A model generated the notes under the pieces. That model made no database searches and was not told where the DNA came from. It worked only from the letters and a program-made list of their open reading frames with translations. A stretch of DNA of 64,000 nucleotides from the NCBI GenBank assembly GCA_964059195.1, contig CAXKWD010000011.1:35330066-35394065 (forward strand), in the 5' to 3' direction. This DNA comes from Ectobius pallidus. Its lineage: Eukaryota; Arthropoda; Insecta; Blattodea; Ectobiidae. The position numbers and the translations under genes are program-made. Shown piece after piece: positions 57,686-64,000 of the stretch (its first letter is position 1; each line of letters opens with the position of its first letter).

Positions 57686-57879
57686 ATAAAATCGTAAACA
57701 CCTACATTATAATTTATAAATATGATTATACGTTGTTTACAATATTTTCCGCTGAAACAGCAATAATCTCTAGCTTCGGTCGTCGATTGTTTCAACATAT
57801 CAGTGGATGATAATTCACGTATCAGATTAAGTACATCGACAAAACTTATAAGATTTTTTAATAAAGAAAACATATTTTT

Positions 57880-58025
57880 AGGAGGCAAATTCTTCTGAAA
57901 CAGGATTCGAACCCATGAACTTTGATTTTCCTTGCAGATGCTCTCCTAACTAAGCTAGCCAGAGGCACGGAAAGCAGGTCACGAGTTCGAGTCCCTGTCA
58001 GAGGAATTTTCCTCCAAAAATTATT
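57880..58025. repeat. inverted pair of tRNA-like sequences
   Basis: On the minus strand, 57968-57890 reads GCCTCTGGCTAGCTTAGTTA (A-box), then GGGTTCGAATCCTGTTTCAG (B-box arm) and AGAATTTGCCTCC. On the + strand, 57975-58018 has GAGTTCGAGTCCCTGTCAGA, then GGAATTTTCCTCC. The two T-arm-plus-tail parts are inverted copies around a shared centre. The minus copy resembles a tRNA, but its arms pair poorly, so I call it a tRNA-derived repeat and not a working tRNA gene. Confidence 0.6.
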
Positions 58026-59310
58026 CTCAAGTATGTTCAACAGGAACTAATTCTGTAGTTTCATAAATACTTATATACAAAAGACTGTGTTATTTTTCCA
58101 CGAATCTTTGCTAGTTTTTATATCTAATAGTTTTTTCATATCTTACAGTTGGAATTTTTACTAAGCCTTTTGACTATCCTTTGTGGAATGCCGCTTTGTC
58201 TGCAATCCGATTAATGTGAAGAATTGCATGTACTGTACTCTCCTCCAAGCATTCTCTCCTTCTACTCGAAGCATGTTGATAAGTGCACATTTCACTGGCA
58301 TATTAATGTTTTAAATGTGGTGTTTGCAGTATGCTAAATGTATCGTTGTACAAAAGGCCTATCTGTCAAATATATGGAATATGGCTTTCTTCCTTGGTTT
58401 AATAATCCTTACTTTTTTGTAGTGTCATATTCATGAGTAACAGCTATTTTTCCTAGTTTCTATTAAAAATAATATAAATAATCATGCGTAATTCAGAGTA
58501 CCTGTATAGTTTGTAAAATAAAATGTATTATTAAAACGATCAGCTCAACAAACTTTATTTTGTATTATTTTGTGTTACTGATCGAGCTCAACGGTTCTAT
58601 ATAATGTAGTTTAACACTGTATAGCCCAGTTAAAATATTGCTACCTTTTACAGAAATCAAATTCCCTGGATTACTCAACCCTCAGCGAGATGTGTGTTTA
58701 CATGTACAGTTAGATCAATTACAATTCAAATAGGCCTATGCAGTACCGATGCTATTAGTTTGAAGGGCCAATGTCACAAAACTTGCTTTTGAGATAACTG
58801 ACTGAATCCTTTGTAGAAGTAACATTTTTTGCTGAGACCTTCAGACATTGGCCTCTAAGGTTTTTGTATTATGTCTATTAATAGCAATATACATTGGCAC
58901 TTTTATTAAACGAAAGATAAAGACTAGCCGAGCTCATTAATGTATAGATCCCATTTTTGCAAGAAATTGACATTGGCCTTTTTAGAACCAAGCCACAGTA
59001 ATAAGAATCAAAACTGCAATTTAGCTCAGTTAGTCATAATGTAGGTAGTTCCGTTCATGAATAATGCTGAAAATTAATTTAGTTTTAGATAGTAGAAACC
59101 AAAGAATATCTAAAATATAAACAGGCTATTCTAGTGCACACCGGCATAGCCATTTTTTCGTATAGAACAAAGTGATTTCACATACATAGCGATATTAGTG
59201 ATATTTCACAAACTAATAAGAATAAACATACAAAAGAAAAAATGCGCTTTTAAGAGACATGATATTATTAGGTTTATATACAATAAAAAAACTCTGTAAG
59301 TATTCCAATT
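58026..59310. other. no gene seen
   Basis: AT-rich, unclassified. Confidence 0.5.
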
Positions 59311-59311
59311 C

Positions 59312-59375
59312 CGGCGACGCAGTGGTCGTATGGTAGTCCTAGTCCCACAATGGATATAGTGCCACAGATTTTAAT
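59312..59375 (+). repeat. SINE family 1, 3' fragment
   Basis: GACGCAGTGGTCGTATGGTA then GTCCTAGTCCC ... GATATAGTGCCACAG corresponds to the last part of SINE family 1. Confidence 0.8.
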
Positions 59376-59698
59376 TTATTTTAAATATTCCTTATAGTAA
59401 AATCAGAATATTTTTGTATTTCCTTGTCTAACTTGAGTTAAACTTGTCTCTGTTAATGCCTTAGGGTATAATTTCACTTAAAATAAATAAAGTAATTCAG
59501 TTCGTAGAGTATTTTTTTTTTTTTTTACGAGAAGTCTGAAGAGTAATTCCATTTTGTAATATTAATAGGTTACAACATGATTCTTACCTACTCCAGTGCT
59601 ACTTAGAAGCTTAAATGTTCTCGGCAATTATGTTCGATCAGATAGTATGTACAATGCATTGGGACATTAAAAATATTCGAATAATGTAACTATACTAA

Positions 59699-59765
59699 TG
59701 GGAGGGGGAGAGAGATAGAGAGAGAGAGAGAGGAGGGAGAAAGAGGTAGAGATGAGAGAGTGGGA
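59699..59765. repeat. GA-rich simple repeat
   Basis: GGGAGGGGGAGAGAGATAGA followed by (GA)n and purine-rich sequence to about 59765. Confidence 0.9.
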
Positions 59766-60277
59766 GATCTTCCATTATTCCGTACCTACATACCCATTAA
59801 AATTAAACACAATATACAAGACATACCCAATATTTATATAGGTTTCCGAAATAACACAATAAACAGCGTTTATAAAATATAAAATAATCTTAAGCAATGT
59901 GTTTCACCCATTTTAGATAATGCTGAAGTGCTTAAATTCGTATAAATACATTATTTTCTAAAGTACCGGACAGTTTGAATTGACTTTAATTCACAAGTTT
60001 GATCCACTTATTTTAGAGAAGACAGAAGAAGCCATAGAGTGTGAGTGACTTTATGTAACTATTTGCAATGAAATTGCACCATCGAAGCAGGTGTTGGTTT
60101 TCAGAGCAAGTGAGGTTTATTTCAAATTTGCAGTACAATTCCAATTCCGTGTAAGCCGATCTGCAAGAAATATTATCCGGTTGAGTTTCTAACAGGTTCG
60201 ATGGAGCATCCTAATAATATATAATTCTATACCATATTAATTTAAATTCTTCATAATAATGTAAAGAATGTAACTTC

Positions 60278-60490
60278 ATGCCGACGTGCGGGCGTGTCGT
60301 TCGTGGTGGACGAAGCCGTGACTTTGGGGGTTTTTCTCGGGGATCCTCCCGTTTCCCCCTCTCTTTCCACCAACACTCTCCATTTCACCTTCATACTCCC
60401 TCTCATTATCATCCCGTTTCCCGCTTAAAATCACGTACTTGGGAGTTTGCACCAATTTGGCTTGAAATAAAAATACTAATTTTTAATTTT
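60278..60490 (+). repeat. GC-rich SINE-like fragment
   Basis: GCCGACGTGCGGGCGTGTCG, then GGGTTTTTCTCGGGGATCCT and CCCGTTTCCCCC. The motif TTTTTC(T/C)CGGGG-x-(C/T)-TCCCGTTTCCCC is common in SINE or LINE tails of many animals. A 73-codon frame across it is Ser/His/Pro-rich and probably not a gene. Confidence 0.4.
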
Positions 60491-60792
60491 TGCAATTAAG
60501 ATTGAATAAGCTGAGTTTGGGTGGTAAAATATTACACTGTGTACCACCCAAACTAATAATTTGAGCCTTGATGAGTTGAACTCGTCAGGAGAACAGTGTC
60601 ATTATTTTCATGTTTCAGGTAGGAAATGCATGATAGAGCTTTACATAATTATACGTAGAATGAATGTATAGTAGAATATGAACCGAAACAAGAGTAAACT
60701 GGAAAGAAGCGATTAAATGTGGAAAAGGAAAAGGAGCAATGAAATAAGTAAAGCATGAGAAAAACGTATGCATAATGGATCATGGTTTTAGT

Positions 60793-60794
<2 letters not shown>

Positions 60795-60851
<57 letters not shown>
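60795..60851. repeat. (AAT)n microsatellite
   Basis: About 18 uninterrupted AAT units. Confidence 0.95.
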
Positions 60852-61252
60852 TAGCATGTCATCGAGCAAAAAAAAAAGCTATTGCCATCTTCCTAGTGTT
60901 AAAATTAGATCTGCATATCTACCTGTATATTTTAAAATTAGTTAACATTATAGAAAGCCCTCTGAGTCAGACAATCAGAGATACAACTTCTTACTATTTT
61001 TTCTATCCCATTGATACACGTCGTTTGGAAACTTGTTGCCTATTTTAGTGGCCATTGCTGATCAATTGCTTAGTGATTTATTTAGCCCCTGCATCTTGGT
61101 GCCTCAAAGTGACTTTGGTGTCTAAGTTAATTTTGAAAAGGATTAAAAAGTTCCTTAACCTACGGTTTATATGTTACTTATTTTACTCGAATTATACAAA
61201 AAAAAAATATCAAAATGGATATATATAAGTTATGTATATACATACGTACCAA

Positions 61253-61276
61253 CATAAATACATACATACATACATT
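61253..61276. repeat. (CATA)n microsatellite
   Basis: A short run of CATA units after AACATAAATA. Confidence 0.9.
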
Positions 61277-61753
61277 AGGCTTGTTCATATTTTCTTTTAC
61301 TGCAGTGACGGTGATGGAGTGGTCGTCTTGTTGCTTAAGCACAAAGGGTAACGGATTTAAACCTTATGCCATAGATTTTCTTCGGGCTCAGAAATAAGCA
61401 CGTACGTTTGTTTAGAGAAAAAGAGAACTTTCAGTTCCATGGTTAGCTTTGCTGGAAATTAAAGAATTTCATGTCTAGAACAGGAAAGACTCAACATTAC
61501 CATTAGGAATGTGGCGTGCCAACGTTCTACGACGGATGGCATTGATTGTAACAGCTGATCCGTTTATAGTTTGTTTAATTAGATTTCTTCTGCGCTTAAT
61601 TAACATAACATAACAATTAACATAACTTAGTCTACATAATTTACATATTTTGACTTCATCAATGCACACACTAAAGAAAGATAGTTCGAAGACAAGAGAA
61701 ACAGCATACGTCCAATAACGGAATATACAGCAATATGTTGGTATCCTTATAGG

Positions 61754-62294
61754 CAGGGCCCGGATTCTGATGACTCAAAAATGCTTGAAAAATGACCTAT
61801 AAAATGACCCTAAAGTTTAAAGGAAATGACTTAATAATTATAAAGAATGATCTAAAGCTGATTTTTTAATAAAAAATTATGATTGTTCACACAAAGTTAT
61901 AGACTAATTTGTACATAATATTGTAAAAGCTGTAAATGTTTCCGACTGAGATATGACAACCCTTGAACACCAAATGTGTCCTCCTTGTATTAAACAAACA
62001 ACACTTCAAAGACAGCTGGGGATGATACTAGCTAGACGAAAAAAAAAAGTTAATATACTCAATGTAAATGCATGAAAATGACTAAATAAGGAACAAAATG
62101 ACATGAAAATGACAAAATAATGACGTAAAATCGAAATAAATGCCCTAAAAATATAAAATTGCATAAAATAACAAAGAGACCTGATAAAATTGCATTTCTA
62201 TAATCTAGAGGCCATGATTAGGATTTATCTACAAGTTGGCAATGTCTATGCAGCATCAATAAAAAGATGACATGTCATTAGAATCCGGGCCCTG
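61754..62294. mobile_element. hAT-type MITE with 8-bp target duplication
   Basis: The ends CAGGGCCCGGATTCTGATGA and (right, inverted) CAGGGCCCGGATTCTAATGA are flanked by perfect CTTATAGG copies (61746-61753 and 62295-62302). Eight-base duplications are the mark of the hAT superfamily. The 541-bp interior is non-coding and dotted with AAAATGAC words, as in the element at 4.3 kb. Confidence 0.93.
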
Positions 62295-62302
62295 CTTATA
62301 GG

Positions 62303-62690
62303 ATATACCAAACTGATGCAATAGAAAAGTTCCACGCTAGATCTGTTGAAACCGGAAGTGGACAAGACGAAAATATAGTTAAAACATTAGGATGGGAATT
62401 GTTGAAACAAGACTTAGGAAATCAAGATTAATCACGTTGGTAAAAGCAAAGGCCTACATAAGAAACAAAGCTTGGTCCGACACCAAATATTAATTAGAAA
62501 ATCTTACATATTTAGGCAGATTAGACCACCAAAAGAGAATGCAATCTCGAAAGTAAAGAACGGACGTGGGAAAATTATCCTTTGTAAATCGCACAATTGT
62601 AGATTAGAATAACTTACGTGCAGCAGCTTTGCAAGATTGTCCTCTAAGAGTGGAAATCTTGAAATATAAACTGAAATAGTTTAATTAGTG
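62303..62690 (+). pseudogene. LINE reverse-transcriptase C-terminal remnant
   Basis: Pieces in shifting + frames read LGWELLKQDLGNQD, then KQSLVRHQILIRKSYIF, RPPKRMQSR, and VNRTIVDWNNLRAAALQDC with a final EIFKYKLK. The order LGW-x-x-L, then the (N/P)RTI-x-D-W-N-x-LP/R stretch and F-x-x-x-L, is the familiar C-terminus of CR1/Jockey-like LINE proteins. Its left part continues across the MITE at 61754-62294 (61690-61753). Several frameshifts and stops; dead. Confidence 0.75.
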
Positions 62691-64000
62691 ATTAGTTTAT
62701 TAACTAACTGAAAAAAATAAGGAACTAATGTTAGGTTGAGTATAGTGCTAAGTGTTTTTCGCTTTATTAGTTATTCTTATTGTGATTATTGTTTCGTTAA
62801 TTATTAAATTTTGTATTATAAAATGATTTCAAGAAATACCGCAACTTCTTTAATTTCGATTTTCCTTCTCTTGATTACATCATAGCATTTGTAGGCAAGT
62901 GTACACCTTAACTTCACTCTCTAATGGGAATTTACCACGGAAGCTATCTAGCTGGTTATAAAAAGCCATATGGAAGGGGTATTCCCAATTCCAGAGCACC
63001 TAATGAATAATTAACTTTCAGGACGGTATTGACTAAGCAACGCTGTATTTACTGCCTATTCACATGCAAACACACTAAAACGTTTCTCTCGTATTGACTG
63101 AAAGCAGATGACACGTTCTTCCTTCGGCCGTGACTATGAAGCACATAAAATAACATTGGAATACGGTGACAGATTTCAACAGAACGAAAGACCTGTCTGA
63201 GGAGTGCGATTTTCCTCTGTGTATTTTGATTATGTAGTAAAAACTCTGTTACCCATAAGCACGCCTATCTAGCTAATAAAATGAAATATTTTATTACGTG
63301 TTGCGGCGTTTAATGTTATCGTAATCCATTTTATAACACATTAACTATTCTACTCACGGTTTCGATTTCTGCTTTGTATGACAGCGTACAAGATGGAAGA
63401 AGTGCTTGTATTTTACAGCTTAAATAGAGACATTATTTTACATTTAAATAAATTTTCTTTCGAGATGTAACACAGTGAAATGTTTATTTTGTTTATTATT
63501 ATTGCTATAATTATTGATTAATTATGTATTTTATAATTTCCTTCAGTGGAGGGTTTCCAAACGATAAAGTATAATTTACAATTAACTCACAAAAACATTT
63601 AGAAGTTTAATAACACATAAATAGCATTAAATTTGTCCTTTTTCTTTATACATACATGTTATGTTTCAAATAAATTACTTCTTGAAATATACACACATTC
63701 ATAAATACAGCAACTGCAGTGATACAAAGCAGCCATTCAGACGATAGATGGCGATTGCGTGCATATATTCCCTTCTTTCCAGATAGAAAGAAGCTTTATT
63801 TGGGGTTGAAATCCATGTGACCCAAGCCTCATTCAGTGCAGATGTAAGTGTTGTAGTATAATATAAAAGTAGGTTTTGTTCTGAAAAGGCATTGAGTAAT
63901 GAAGTGTTTGAAATATAATACAACCGGCAGGATAATTGTGTTATTAAATTTTTATTTTTAGATTCTGGACAGAAGAAGAGAAGGTAAAAGTTTATGAACT
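62691..64000. other. no gene seen
   Basis: AT-rich. A 74-codon minus frame (63923-63699) contains NEAWVTWISTPNKASFYLE but has no recognised domain, and the + strand splice-like block inside it is full of stops. Confidence 0.45.

Noticed and set aside
57890..57968. Possible functional tRNA gene on the minus strand
   Set aside because: A- and B-box-like words are present, but the acceptor and anticodon arms do not pair properly by eye; better explained as a tRNA-derived repeat.
60278..60499. 73-codon frame starting with an Arg/Gly-rich stretch
   Set aside because: Overlaps a GC-rich SINE-like fragment and has no exon context.
63791..63853. Block between CTTCTTTCCAG and GTAAGT resembling an exon
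   Set aside because: All three + frames contain stops inside it.
1..64000. CRISPR arrays, operons, rRNA genes, phage or plasmid features
   Set aside because: None seen; intron-bearing gene structure and repeat content show nuclear eukaryotic DNA.

Overview
This is an AT-rich, repeat-laden stretch of a large-genome animal, almost certainly an arthropod and probably an insect. The evidence is the mix of mariner/Tc1, Tigger/pogo, piggyBac and hAT-type DNA elements, RTE/CR1-like LINE remnants and several tRNA-headed SINE families, together with kilobase introns around short, conserved exons. A hemimetabolous insect of the cockroach/termite type fits, but that is inference from repeat style, not something the sequence proves.

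The one well-supported gene is on the + strand from 1483 to 17495: the 3' seven coding exons of a TUT4/TUT7 (ZCCHC11/ZCCHC6)-like terminal uridylyltransferase. All splice phases agree. The three catalytic aspartates, the nucleotide-recognition region and the terminal CCHC zinc knuckle are present. The 5' part of the gene lies upstream of the window. Its introns are full of transposons. Intron 2 also carries, on the opposite strand (about 7832 down to 6190), a decayed multi-exon transposon-type gene. On the + strand, antisense to that gene, lies an 81-base open block with perfect splice signals that would fit in frame between TUT exons 2 and 3.

From about 18.3 to 35.5 kb there is no recognisable host gene. 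The region holds SINE clusters, a mariner element with a SINE nested inside it (with target-site duplication), a terminal-inverted-repeat element carrying one transposon exon, two large foldback (hairpin) loci at 29.1-29.7 kb and 32.6-33.4 kb, a compact 21-bp-stem hairpin at 33.7 kb, and MITEs.

At 35.8-36.1 kb there is a possible first coding exon of an unidentified gene (33 codons, then a consensus donor). If it is real, its next exon lies beyond the window or was not recognised. Downstream (36-64 kb) are a CpG-rich promoter-like patch near 37 kb, a 30-bp-period minisatellite with higher-order structure (40.7-41.4 kb) ending in a CpG-rich block, more MITEs and SINEs, a 725-bp tandem duplication with CCAAT, TATA and TATCGATA motifs (56.4-57.7 kb), an inverted pair of tRNA-like sequences (57.9-58.0 kb), and a LINE remnant split by a hAT-type MITE (61.5-62.7 kb). 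No prokaryotic features, rRNA, CRISPR array or convincing functional tRNA was seen.
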